Below the pieces are notes generated by a model. It was not told where the DNA came from. It worked only from the letters and a program-made list of their open reading frames with translations, and did not search any database. The position numbers and the translations under genes are program-made. Positions 10,563 to 22,823 of a DNA stretch of 64,000 nucleotides are shown here, piece after piece. Numbering within the stretch: position 1 is the first letter of the stretch; each line of letters starts with the position of its first letter. This DNA comes from Adiantum capillus-veneris. Its lineage: Eukaryota > Streptophyta > Polypodiopsida > Polypodiales > Pteridaceae. Location: NCBI GenBank assembly GCA_014529385.2, contig CM043953.1:95382842-95446841 (forward strand). Direction: 5' to 3'.

Positions 10563-12153
10563 TACAGTGACAAAAACTTTGCAAATCTCACAAATTTTGA
10601 CATAAACATGTTTCATACACCTTATACAAGTCCTAAATTGAATTTGATCAAGTTTGGTCATGCCGGCATCACTTTGTGCTCTGTCGACTCTGAAATCACC
10701 ATTTTTTGTGATTACTCTGTCTGTTGGGTTGGTCGGTCAACCGTGAGGCTTTGAACTTGTCCGTAACATAGTGGTGAAGCTACCTGTCCAATTCTGGCTC
10801 ATTTGGAGTCAGTTTGGCCTCGTATGTCGAATTTGACGCTTTGTAACCTTCGAGCCGTTTTTTTGCTTTTTGAGGGTTTTACTTGATGGATTTCACCAAA
10901 CCAATCTTATAAATTGTATATGAACCTCATTAGCAATTCATCTATGGAGTCAGATCGAAATTCTGGTCTTTTCCAAAAACCCTAATTTTTCTACTGGGGT
11001 CCCCCTTGACCCCAGCCGAATGATCATCTGATGGTATGGAAATGTTCTACTACGTTAGGGCATGCTATGGTTCAAATCCCATCCAATTTGGTCAAGCTGG
11101 CAAGCCACTATGGTCAGTGTTAGGTCGTAGGTCTTTGTGCACTGCTCAGTTTCTAGGGTTTTTTCTAGGGCTTTAGACTAGCTACCGGCCGTACAAAATG
11201 GATCATTGATTAGTAAAGAACTTACCCCTCATGTCTCGTGTGAGACGGCACTGAAAAGGTCAATTGTGGGCTCTAGAAATGTCGCGCGAAAGAGGACGAA
11301 ATGCTCTCTCTGCAAAGGCTCCAAGTGGAAATGAGGTGGTTTTAGCCTAGGCTGGATATCTATACCTAGACTTCCCGAACCAATTTTCCCCATATTCCCG
11401 TGTTAGTCCTATTAGGCCGTGAAATCTATGTGAGGCTAAAAAATTTCCAAAATTGGATTCCTGTAGCTCATTCTGCAAGAATTTTGCAAAAGTAGGCTTG
11501 GCCGCCTAATTTGGGCTTCCCGCTTCCATCTTCTGATTTCGTTGAAAATTTTTGTGCTTGTCCGCCTTGTCTTTCTGATCACCATCATGTTTTCCGTTTT
11601 TCCATCTAATCTTCCCTGCTATTTATTATTACTTTTTTACCTTTTTATTTGAAAAAGTCAAAGAAAATAGAAAAATGCTCTAAAAAAGTAAAGTGAAAAT
11701 CCAATAATTAAGAAAATCCCTTGAAAAACACAGCTTTATTGTTTTTTGTTGGATTTCTCCATTTTTAATCCTCCTTATCAACAAAAATGATGAAAAATAC
11801 CCAAAAAAGGACTATTTTTTATGATTTTCTGATAGTATATACACTATTTACACTCATTGGGAAGATATTATTGGTAAATTTTTCTTGTTGATGAATTATA
11901 AGGGCATTATTAGGTAATTTTGCAAAAAATCACACATTAATATGGAACGTTTTCCTCCCTCTCCAAACATTGCTCTTAATTACTTAGTACTTAGTACCCT
12001 TCCACCCCTCCTAGATGGTGTTCTCTGGGATGACTGCGTGCATGGGTTAAACAGTTGTGTCTATGCATAGCCATGATTGGCTCTACCATGATATGAAGAT
12101 CAATGCAATTCAACTCAATATGCTATGCAAGAGCTGGGTCTCGAGTAAATAAC
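10563..12153. other. Non-coding flank of Ty3 element, no gene seen
   Basis: No credible ORF. By position it is the 3' untranslated region and/or 3' LTR of the minus-strand Ty3 element. I could not fix LTR boundaries by eye. Confidence 0.45.
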
Positions 12154-13170
12154 TCAAGGGTTTCCGATGTCAAGGTTTTGTTGATCATGTCTTCCAAAGA
12201 GTAAATCTTGTAGCTTATGTGTTCTCTCTTTGATAGTACCATCAGGGTGTTTTAGCACGCTGATTGCTTGAGTTTTGGTTAGCATATTAGAAGGTTGTCG
12301 AGCTTTTCCTTGCCATTGGTAGCTCGGTCTGCTTGGTGCATGGTGTTTTAGAGTCTGTTGAGACTTAACTCGCCACTGTTTGTTTGGTGTCGTGGTGTGT
12401 GGAAAGGATAAGTGCTCCTTTTTCTTCCAAACCTTTTTCATGTTAGGTTCCTTGTTCATAGATACCCGATTTTGTGCTCGAATCCTTGGAAGCGTCTTCT
12501 GTTTCTTTGGTGAAGTTTTAGGCACCCAGATCTGATTTGGTTTATCCACAAGTTGTCCTTTTGGTACCCAAATTTGCCTGACTCCTTGCATGCTACTTAT
12601 AGAATTTGTTTTTCGAGGGGATGGAGAAGATTTGCTTCGTGGATTGGTCTTCTGATTGCATCTTTTCCATTCCTCTTTGCTTGGTGCAATAGGAACAATG
12701 AGTTTCCCTCCTTTAAGTTATAGCTTTAGCTGATTTGTATCTCAATCTGGTACCTCTTTGTATGTACGCATCCAAGGAATGCCAAGAATCATCATCTCAT
12801 TTATGTGTTCATCTAGAAAGAATACAAAATGATGCGGACATGAGCATCCATGTACTACCACGTTCAAGTTGACTACTCTCAATGTTGTCGTTATTCATGT
12901 GGTTAATGCTTGACTTGTTGCCTTTCTGTATGTGGAATAACTGACTGCATTCACTTTAGCTCCTGTGTCCACCAAAGCATTGGTGCTATGATTGTTGAGC
13001 TATACTTTGATGCGCAGATCCATTCCATCTAACCAGTCATCATCTGTTGAAACTGTGTCTTTAGGTAATTCCCATTGTCGATCATCTATTTCCAAAGTGT
13101 TGATGGGAATCGGTATCTGTTGCTTCTTGAGGGCAGCTTTACACTTGAGCACTCAAAGTCTAGCTTCCTC
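12154..13170 (-). pseudogene. Second retropepsin-like ORF downstream of integrase
   Basis: The minus frame shared with the integrase C-terminus continues, with several stops (TGA, TAG, TGA, TGA, TAA). It contains an aspartic-protease signature: NALVDTGAKVNAVS with the Asp codon at 12967-12969, then a hydrophobic Gly motif MMILGIPWM near 12780 and GGKLIVPI. This is a clan AA (retropepsin-like) fold arrangement. It is followed by a basic region (about 12154-12591) with the repeated phrase QIWVPK. In standard Ty3 elements the protease is before the reverse transcriptase, and this element has one there too, so this is an extra protease-like unit or a recombination product. Confidence 0.6.
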
Positions 13171-13174
13171 TTGA

Positions 13175-13545
13175 GCTTCATCAATAACCCGCTGTCGCTT
13201 CATCTTCCTTTGTTTGGCTGCATGCATTCTCTCTAGCAATTCATTGGTTAGTGGCAAATTGTATTTCTTTAAACGACACCCACTAATCCAATTAGCCATT
13301 GGTTCACCATCTAGGGTTGACAATTTTACTGCTCCACTTGGAGATACATCTTCAATGATAAATGGTCCATTTCCCTTTTTTTTAAACTTGGGAATGTGCT
13401 ACTTAAGGGAATAGACTAGAACTAAGTCCCCTTTCTTGAAAAATTTTGTGATTAAGTGGGAATCAAAATCTATTTTTGTTTCTGCTTTTGTGCATAGATA
13501 TGAGCTACAGCAGTTAGCCTTTGCTCGTCTAGCTTTTCCAAATTT
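13175..13545 (-). pseudogene. Ty3 integrase C-terminal fragment
   Basis: Minus-strand translation gives EKLDEQRLTAVAHIYAQK, then KKGDLVLVYSLK, GPFIIEDVSPSGAVKL and a tail ending GCRLKKY, the usual C-terminal pattern of plant Ty3/gypsy integrases. It is interrupted by stops and a frameshift. Upstream, the RNase H frame runs straight into it, so the zinc-binding and DDE catalytic core has been deleted. Confidence 0.7.
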
Positions 13546-14001
13546 TCAAGTCTTTCTGATTTATTGTCATCAATGACACAATTTTTTCTGACCATCTAAG
13601 TATCATTTCCACAGAGAACAAATAGACATCTGGTAGATCATCATCAACCCCTTTAGGTGATTCCCCTAAAACAATCCTGGACAAATGATCTGCTCTTTGG
13701 TGTGTAGTACCTTTTTTTACAACCACAGTGAAATCAAACTCAAGAAGGATGATGAACCATCTCACTATTCTCCTTGTGCTACATGGTTTGTTGACCAAAT
13801 ATAACAAGGTTTGGTGGTCTACAAAAAACACAACTTGGCTAATAGGTAATGTCTATACTTTTTAACGGCATAGATCATTCCTAGTCCTTCTCTTTCAGTG
13901 GTGGTGTAATTCTTTTCTTCCATATTCAATTGTCGGCTAGCATAAGAAATAGGAAAGTCAATTTTTCCATCGTATACTACCAATAGTAAAGTTTGAAGCA
14001 T
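13529..14001 (-). pseudogene. Ty3 RNase H domain
   Basis: Minus frames encode FPISYASRQLNMEEKNYTTTERE and FVDHQTLLYLVNKP, then RRIVRWFIILLEF and GTTHQRADHLSR, the conserved order of Ty3/gypsy RNase H. There is a frame change near 13830. The domain leads directly into the deleted integrase region. Confidence 0.85.
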
Positions 14002-14086
14002 CTACATGTACGTGGAATATCTTATCCCAATCGGGTGCTTTCAATATTGGAGCTGAGGTGAGAGCTTGCTTAAGCTTCATGAAGGA

Positions 14087-15317
14087 TTATTCACATTCAT
14101 TGGTCCATTCAAAGTGGGTAATCAAGCTATACATGGGTTTTGCAATTATAGCATACATGTAGATGAACCGTCGGTAATATCCATAATGTCCCATGAAGGC
14201 TTGTACCCCTTTGACTGTTGTTGGTCTAGGCAATTTAGCAATGACATGAATCTTTTCAATATCGGTAGCTATGCCATTTTTAGACACTATATGTCCAAGA
14301 ATTTTCCCTTGTCTTCCCATGAATGTGCACTTTTCAGGGTTTAAGCAAATCCTGTAAAGTCTACATTTCTCAAATACCTTTTTAAGGTGTTCAAAATGAT
14401 CAGCTCGGAATGACGAATGTACGCATAAATCATCCATGTATACTTCTAAGAATTTCCTAAGATACTCTTTGAAAGAATAGCTCATCAATCTCTGAAATGT
14501 GGATGGAGCATTAGTTAATCCAAACGGCATAACCCGATAGGCAAATATACCCCATTCTGTTGTAAAAGCAGTTTTATGATGATCTTTTGGGTATACCAAA
14601 AGTTGATTGTATCCCGAAAAACCATCTAGGAAGCTCTAATCTTCTTTTCCTGCCACTCGTTCTAAAACATGCTCAGTTATCAGAAGAGGAAAGTTGTTTC
14701 TAATGGTAGCTGCATTCACTTTTTTGAGATTAACACATACTCGTAATTTCCCATTCTTCTTAGGTACTACCACAATTGGAGACACCCAATCTGTGTTCAA
14801 TTTCGTAAATGAATTCATCTTCCTTCAGTTTTTCAATCTCTTCTTTGATCTTTCTGGTAAATGTTTCGTTATAAGTGTATGGTCTCTGTCTACTTGGTTT
14901 CGCATCATCTCTCATGGGTATAGTATGTTGACAGATTTATGGATCGACACCCTTGAGATCCTTGTAAGACCAAGCGAAGATATCCTGGTATTCCTTTAAC
15001 AAGCTCAATAAAAGCTTTTCTTCTTCTTCTGTTAGGTCATTTGCAATGTAAGCCGGTCTAGGTTCTTCTCCTAGTTCAGCCAAGTCTACCCTTTTAGCAT
15101 TTTTAGGTCCTTCGTAAGACTCGCCTTGCTTTCGTAGTTCCCTAACAAGTTGTTCGATTATGATTTTCCGATCTTGGAGAGTATACTTTTTGTAATGGGA
15201 TGGAACGTGCATTACATCCTTACCATCCTCTTCCGTGGTTTCCATTTCGGTGGTGTATATCTCCTTTAGATATTTTTTCAACTCTTGATATTTCTTTTTC
15301 CGCTTGAATCTAGTCAT
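14087..15317 (-). pseudogene. Ty3 reverse transcriptase
   Basis: The minus strand encodes an N-terminal part with YQDIFAWSYKDLKG, then WVSPIVVVPKKNGKLRVCV, FRVMPFGLTNAPSTFQ-like text (here YRVMPFGLTNAPSTFQRL), the catalytic YMDD at 14429-14440, and GHIVSKNGI with MGHYGYYRRFI. Stops and frame breaks occur near 14635 and 14935, so it is inactive. Orientation is right to left, following gag and protease. Confidence 0.9.
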
Positions 15318-15374
15318 GAGTGGCTTTTTATCCTGATGTTCTTCATGAGTACCCTTCCTTGTTTTTCTCGATGT

Positions 15375-16127
15375 CTAAGACATTTTTGAGTTTCTGTTTG
15401 AAGGATATCTGCCAGTTATTTTGTCCTCGACACAATCATTAGCATCTATCTGCATCAAGAATTGTGTTTTACTGGAGACCGATGGCATAGGTCGTGCTTT
15501 CACAACTTTAGTGTCTCTCTTTCTTCTATACCATTTTTGTCTTCTTGATTTCTGGTTTGGAAAGTCAAAAAACTTTTCCTCCCCTCCCTTTAAGAGTAGC
15601 TGAGCCCTCGTATGTTCTTTTTCTGATCCCGAATCTTCTGAGTTAGCTGAGTATTCATCTAACTCATCAGTTGCATCGTAATAGAGGTCAGAAAAGACTT
15701 GTTGATCTTTCAGCAAGTTCTTTGTTTCCTCATCCTTGTTTTCAATGTTAAGGACTGACATCATTTGGATGGGAATTATGTCGTAGCCATCCTCATTGCA
15801 AAATTGAGTAGGCATAGACGTATTCACACATACATCCATTGTCGCTAAGATTTGAGTCCACTTGAATAATTCGAATAAATGTTCTGGAAAGGGTTCAAGT
15901 ATGTAGGCTTTGTCAGTATAGTCCCTTTCTAGGATACATTCCTCTCGTCTCAAGCTTCCATTTTCTGCAGCTCCGCACGTCCAAATAGGAGTGTCTTTGT
16001 TTAACCAAGATGGGAGTTTAGTTTCAGCCGAAGAGACTGAATCAAACTCTTGGATGGGTGTTTTCAAGACATCTCTATAGGTGTGATCTTTTAGATTGAC
16101 CCTTGTTATAGATCCCACTTGCTTCAA
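15375..16127 (-). pseudogene. Spacer ORF between protease and RT in the Ty3 polyprotein
   Basis: A 250-codon minus frame between the protease and the RT. It has an acidic stretch (ATDELDEYSANSEDSGSEKE) and a basic stretch (KSRRQKWYRRKRDTK). No enzyme motif is recognised. Such spacers are found in some plant Ty3 polyproteins. Confidence 0.55.
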
Positions 16128-16160
16128 GTACAGATAGTTGTTTTCCCAATCTTGGATAAG

Positions 16161-17184
16161 CTATACCTGTCGCATGAAAGGTCTTCCCAATATGATTTCA
16201 TAGTTGAGTTTTTTTCCAAAGTCTACTATGGCAAAAGTGTGTTGATATTCAATTCCACAAGAGTTGACTATCACTCTTTCTAGTAGCCCTAGTGGTCTTT
16301 CAATGTGTCCGTCAGCCAACTGCAATTTCATTCGCGTTTGTCCAATGGTTGGCTGTCCCCAGGATTCCCATACGGCTTTAGTGGCTATGGCTATGCCAGC
16401 TCCACTTTCCAGTATTTCCATGGTTTCAATGTCATTATATTTCACTGGGAGGGTAGTGTTTCCTTCTTCCCCTTCATAATATTCTCCGACCTTGTTCATA
16501 GGAACTGATCGATCTCTTTGTTTTCCGTTTCATTTTTCAAGTTTCCTAGATTCTTAGAGATTAACCCCGTTATACCCAACTTCTCTAGGGTTTTTTGTAA
16601 ATCATTCCATAAGTATGGCCCGAGTTTCAACAGTTCTCCCAAGATAAGAGTGCATTGGATAGGTGTAGACATGATTGAATAAATGTTGTCTACTTCTAGG
16701 GTCTGTTTGGCTCTTTTTACTTGAGTGTTCTTGCAAATGATAGATTCATCTTCGTTATCTCCCAAGTAAGAAGGTAATGTTTTTAAGATATTCCTAAAGC
16801 CTCCAATCCGAAATGCCCATATAAGGATTTTAAATCCATGTTCATATCAGGTGATAGGTTATCCAACCAGACTTCCTCTATAGGAGCTGACTTTAAATTT
16901 AAGCTCCCATCATTGATCTCTCTTACCTTTTCCCATAAGTGTCCTGGCCAGTCTTCCTCTACGAATGAAATTCCGTCTAAGGCATCTTCATTGTCTGGCA
17001 CTATAAGCTCTGGTTCATTTGTTTCAAGGTGGGGTTCTGCCACCACATCTGATTTTGCTTTCGTTTCTTCTATCGCAAACTTTTCCGGTTTTTCAATACT
17101 TTCAAGCTTGGGTTTTTTTTTATCCAGCATTTCTTGCGTGATTCTTACCAGGTTTTGATAAGCTTCCAGCTTAGCTACTTCCAT
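16161..17184 (-). pseudogene. Ty3 protease with preceding linker
   Basis: At 16161-16499 a retropepsin-like domain is visible: ILESGAGIAIA (Glu where DSG/DTG is usual), LADGHIERPLG and IILGRPFM. The related + strand element has Asp at this site (ILDNGAR), so the Glu is probably a mutation. The preceding frames (16496-16765 and 16783-17184) encode the linker from gag, with acidic and Lys-rich segments. The frame is broken between segments. Confidence 0.75.
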
Positions 17185-17543
17185 GTCTCGAGATGGATAG
17201 TTTTTCCATTTTTTTCCATGTTTTGGCGTGCTTTAAGTCCCTCTTGGTAGGCTTCCAAGGCCGCATTGATAGGCTCAAAAATTTTATCGACCACAATGGA
17301 TCCTCCAGATTTCACGGTTGTTTCCTTGAATTCACTGCCAATTTATTTCAACTTGTCCTGGGCTAGAATTTTTGCTTTCCCTTCATTTTTAACCCGTTGT
17401 TTTTGTTTTCTCAGCTCATATCTTTTGCTTCTACTCCTTTTGATTCTTTGAGAAGAAACTTTCGTGTTCGCCGAATCATCAAAGGAATTGTATTTCTTTT
17501 TCTTTGCTTGAGCTCTAGTGATTACCTTGATTGGAACAATCGG

Positions 17544-19906
17544 TTAGCTCTCTGATGAGCTACTAGGCATCACTTGGACTACGTTGACTACAGTTTTTCC
17601 CTTGTTCAAAGGATTCTTAGGACAATCTTCCGAAAAGTGTCCTCCCTTTTTGCAACATTGTATGCAATAGGCTTCAATTGGTTTGAGGTTTTTGTCAGGC
17701 TCTGGACATTCGTTCTTCCAATGGTCATCAGCACCACAGTTATGATAATTTCCTGTTCTGGGCTTCATCATGGGTCTTCCCATGGGAGGTCTGACACCTT
17801 GATTAGCTACATAGTACATTTGTGGGAGCTCTGGTGGAGCATAAGTCATGGTTTCCTCCATTGGTGGTAGATATGGACTATACCAATCTCCCTCTACCAT
17901 TACTGTAGATGGACTAGGCTCTGCATAGGGTGGTGTAAGAGGCAGCACTGCTTGTTCATCTATGACTCCTTCTGAGTGCATGTACTTTACAGGCACCACA
18001 TTATGTCTTGGATAAGGAGGTTGTTGTCCCAACACAGGTTGAGGTCTCTCCATACCCATTGGTGGTCTTTGAACTTGAGCCATATTAAGCTGATATCTGT
18101 ACATGGGTTGTCCCTGGGGCCTCATGGGCACGTACTAAACATTCCCATCATACTTTGGTCTGAGTAGCACTCGTAAGACTCGTGGTTGGTCCATTTACCC
18201 TCGATTGCACACCATTTTTGTGACCTAATTGGTTGTCCCTGTGGGGGTATCCCCTATCCTAGTCCTCTCATAGGTGCTTTTTGCATATTGTTCATCATGT
18301 CATTCATCCTTTTTAGCATCTTCTATGGCTGAGAGTGGTGCTGCAGCAGCCATTCCCACTTGTGCTAGTTTTGTGGATGTTGTCTTCTTGCTTTGGTATC
18401 CTTAGGGACATCCTCTTCATTGAAGATCTCACAATTGTCTCCTAGGTCAATAGCATCAGACACACACACCTCTAGGGTTGTATGCTTTTTACTATAGAGT
18501 ATAGCATGAAGTTCTTTGTTTAGCAGTCCCTCCAGAAACAATGATACAAGTCTCTCTTCTACAAGTTTCTCCATCTGGCAATGTATTGTTTCATTCGAGT
18601 TGCACAATCCCTATTAGACTCACCATGTTTTTGTTTAAAGCTATAGATTTAAGCTACCGTATGATGTTTAATCCCCGTTTTAGAACAAGCAGCTACAAAT
18701 CCTTGAGCTAATGTGTTCAAGTCCATGATCGATCTTGGTGGAATGCTTTGGACCCATGTCAAAGCTTTTCCTTCTAATGTCATTCCAAACCCCTCGAATT
18801 GAGTATGGAAATCAAATATATACTCTACTCTTAGCACTTGCTTAAAGCTTGCTAAGTGGTCATATGGATCCCCTGATCCACTGTATTTTTTGACCCATTT
18901 TTGAAATCAGCTGGTCTGACACGTCTAGTCGGTTCAACTCCAGGTCTTCTGGGAGTTGGTCCTATTCCGAGTCCTTCAAACCAGTCTGTCGAAAATAGTG
19001 ACTCATGTAGCCCTGGATTGGCCTTAGTGTCACCCGATTTTCTACGTGATGAGGTGATTTCTGGTTTCTTCACATTACTCTCAGATGATCTCTCACGATA
19101 TTCGTCTCTTGGAGTGGTTTCTGGTCCTTGACCCAATATCCAATCCCGTATGGAATACCCCTGGTATTTGGTTTGTTCTACCTCCTCAAGAGTCATCATA
19201 GCAAAATTGTTGTTATAACAATCCCTAAACAAGTAAGTTGGTAGATCCGTAGATCCCTTATCTTTGATCTTGAAGATATAGATGATCTTCATGGCCGTTA
19301 ATTGTCTTGGTCTAGCATGAGAAGAAGTCCACAAAAGATCTTTTATGTTTCTATCTTCCCAACAATAGACTCCGATCCTAGGATTATCTGTATTAAGCCG
19401 TTTCAAAGGCTTCAATCTACTTGATCATATCCCTCGAATTCCAAAGTTGGTGGTCCTTCTTTTGCTGACATATCTGGGATTATAGTATTTACTTCTAATC
19501 CCCATTTGTCTACCACGTCAGGATTTTTGACTTGTACATATTGAGTTCCGTTTCGATCCATGTATATTTTTCCTTGTTTGTTTACCCTAACCTCTTCTTC
19601 GAACTCAATATCATGGTCATCAATGCGAATAGCATACTCTTCTTTAGGATCCAAGTAAACTTGGGCTCCATGACGGTTAGTCTTGTAAAAAGAGAGTATA
19701 TGCTTGTAGCGCATTGTCGTTCCGGTTTTCGAGTGAGTTGAGTAAGAAGACATTTCGGATGTTGAATCTGAAAAAGTGTCTGAGACTTCTTCAGGAATTG
19801 TGTGCAAGGAATTGCCTTGATTCACTCTTTCTTCAGTGGATACTCTACTGGTTTTTTCTCTGAATAGGCCTTGATTTCCTATTAAATGACCGGATCTAAG
19901 GTTCAT
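17544..19906 (-). pseudogene. Ty3 gag with two CCHC knuckles
   Basis: The minus strand opens with MNLRSGHLIGN at 19906. After an unfamiliar N-terminal section a gag core is seen at about 18365-18900 (FEGFGMTLEGKALTWVQS, LVSLFLEGLLNKELHA). Two zinc knuckles follow near 17620-17760: CGADDHWKNEC, where the first Cys is preceded by YHN, and CIQCCKKGGHFSEDC. Several stops and frameshifts break it. The N-terminal section before the gag core has no counterpart I recognise. Confidence 0.8.
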
Positions 19907-22823
19907 ATAGACTTATGAAGCCATGGATTGAGTACTCACCTTGGATTGACTTGTCGTCAATTTCCACCCGATTCAATTGTAACTTCCTGTCAAGCCACCG
20001 ATTCCTCGTCTGCAACCTGATTCTTGTACAAAATTAATCAAATTAGCTATTTTTCTATAAGGACAGTAGAGCTCTTGAGATCACTTCAAATCGTGCTACG
20101 GAAGTCAAAATTTTGATTTTCAGATTTAGCTTTAGCAAAATCAAAGGTCTAATCTACAACCTGTACACTGAGTGTATCTGTACCAATTTTGATCCGATTG
20201 AACTCCATTTTTTTCTATGGCCTTATTTTATGCTGGTCTAACACTGTATAAGCCCAAAAGTCAAAATTGAAGTCTCTGGATAGCATAAGTAAATAATCAG
20301 ATTATTTAATTTTGTCACTTTTTGCACTTTTTGGATTGGTTTGGCAAGTATAGAACTTGTTAAAGCCCTTGGGCAAGTTTCAACAAGTTTGAACAAAATT
20401 TGATCAAGTTTACCAATGTTTCGTGTCCGCGGACTCTGATTTCGAGAATCTAGCTTAAGTCTCAATTTTGTGGTCCAAATTTCACCAAAATTGATTTGTG
20501 GAGTTTACTTGATGTTCTTGACCTTGTGGTATATTTAAATTTGCAAAATCAACAAGTTTTGAAGCAGAAGTAAATAATCACGATTATTTACTTTTGATAA
20601 TTTTTTGCAAATATTTGCCCCAACCTTGACAGAGATCTATTAAGCACCTTAAGTTAAGGTCACTAGCTAATTTTCATCAAGTTTGGACAATTTTTTATCA
20701 AATGGTCATGAATTATCTGTCCGTAGACTAACTTTGCAATTTAAGTCACAATTTTTAATCCAATGATTCAAATCTTACCAAATTTGGTTTATGGGCTTAT
20801 TATAACATGGTAAAGCTAGTGGTACGCCAACTTGGTCAAAAAAGTTCAAAAACAAGGCAGATGTAAATAATCGTGATTATTTACATTTGCCAAAATTTTG
20901 CAATTTTTTTGGTCAAGTCAGCATATACACATGTTTATCACATCAATATAAGCCTATGAATCAAGTTTCATCAAGTTTGGATAATTTTTTCCTCAATTCA
21001 CACTCAAGATTCAAAAAGTCAGTACAAACTTTAGTTTTTACTCAGATTATTGTCAGTTTAGTGATCCAAATCTTTTGGGCCTTTACAAAAGCTGTTGTAC
21101 GCATGCAATGAGTCAATGGTATGAATCTTGGCCAATTTAGAGGTAAAAGTTAATAACCGCGATCATTAACTTGAGGCTTGAAATGAGCACTTTTTTGCAA
21201 TTTTCTCAAAGGCAGTCTTTTTATGATGTTTTTTAAGCCTATAAATCAAGTCAAAACTAAATTTGGCCTAAAATGTCAAGAAAAAGTAAATAATCTGAGT
21301 TTTGGTCAACTTCTTGAAATTTTTACCTCGAAGTGTCTTTGAGCTTACCCGCTGGTTCGCACAACTCTTAGGCTTACTTTCCAGTCAGATTGAGTGAATC
21401 TGAGTCTTTTCAAGCTATTTCTAGACGTAGATCTAAATTTCTGCAACTTTACATAACAACTCACACTTGATCCTTTCAGAGAGAGCAATGTTCTGAAATC
21501 CACCTCAGATCCTACTTACCCTACTCCTAGTTTCTCATGCAATGGGGTTGTGAAACGTGTCCACAACACTCGTTTTCTTGTGTTTTTTATGTCTTTCAGA
21601 GTCTTGATCTTAATACTTGTCTCGTCTACCAATCATTCTCCAGATCCTAATCTAAATATACAATCCTATAGTCCTAAAGGTACTCAGCAAGTACAATTAC
21701 TTCCAAGCTACCTCTACACAGAAAAAAACGACAATCTTAAGCTATGCGGTTTCTAAAAGCAAGTTTTGAACTCTAAGCGAACCTAGAGGAAGTTAAAGGA
21801 AAATTGCACAAGACGCTCGTTTTTTTCTCTAGTTTAGGTCTCTTCGATCCCTGGCAATGGCACCAAATGTGGGACGCATGTCTAACCTCACCATCCTATC
21901 TTATTGCAGTATTAGGGAGAACCACGATTAATTTGTCAAACCATGGGATGAAGCTGACTCGACTAGTGCATAGAGGCTACAAGAGGTTGTCAATCTCTTG
22001 GAAAACAACTAACAACTCACATCTAACTCAAGCTACACTCAAGTGACTGAAATCACCAAAAGCCAATCGCTTATCCGCAAGCAAATCACATATGTTTACA
22101 GCATCAAATGGCATCCAAACGTAATGAAACTTCTAGGGCAAGTTTATAAGACCTAAGACACATGCCTATGGCCTCAAACCCCACTTTAGGTCAAGTTCCA
22201 AAATCGCGATCATTAACAGCATTGGATTTTTGACCTAGTCGTTTTTGACCCAGAATGCATCTAAATGCTTAGCAATGATGCCCCAATATCTTGCCTATGC
22301 TTAGTTTTTGATTTAAAAGTATAAATTCCTAGTTATGATGAAATTAGGCCACGGGTCGATGACGCTAAAATCTATGAAATACTGTGAATGGCTTACGTCA
22401 ATGCGTAGAGCTCTTATCTGTGGTTGCAATGCAACAAACACATTTGCAATGTGACAATTGGAGAGGGAGTAGGAAGCGCGAGAAGGAGAGAAGTGAGCGC
22501 CATTAGCTCACGCTGTGTATTTCTTATCCAAAAACTTGTAAAAAACTTACAAAAATTGGCTTTTATACCTTAGCCAAGGTTTTTGGGTGGTCAAAAGTAA
22601 TAATCTGGAGTTCTACCACAACTGGGAATTGACAGGTTGATGCAATCTGGAAGCTTGTAGCCCTGGCTCATTAAATACAAAGTTTACCAAGAAAATAGGA
22701 GTTACAATATTCTTGATTTATCAAAACAATAATTGTTTTACAAGGAGAACTCCGAAAAATGGTGTACGCGTTAGCTTGCTGAATTCACGTTAGCTTGCTG
22801 CTAACAGAGGTGGTTATCAAGAC
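19907..22823. repeat. Palindrome array and non-coding spacer between divergent Ty3 elements
   Basis: Palindrome-type motifs of the GTAAATAATC/GATTATTTAC type occur at 20289, 20570, 20863, 21149 and, as a half, 21286; spacings are 281, 293, 286 and 137 bp. Weaker versions appear near 22203 and 22596. Each is followed by phrases such as TTTTGCAA and CATCAAGTTTGGA. There is no gene. It probably holds the 5' LTR/leader of the minus-strand element and the start of the + strand one. Confidence 0.65.

Noticed and set aside
14066-14999. + strand ORFs over the Ty3 RT
   Set aside because: The opposite strand carries the RT motifs; these are antisense shadows.
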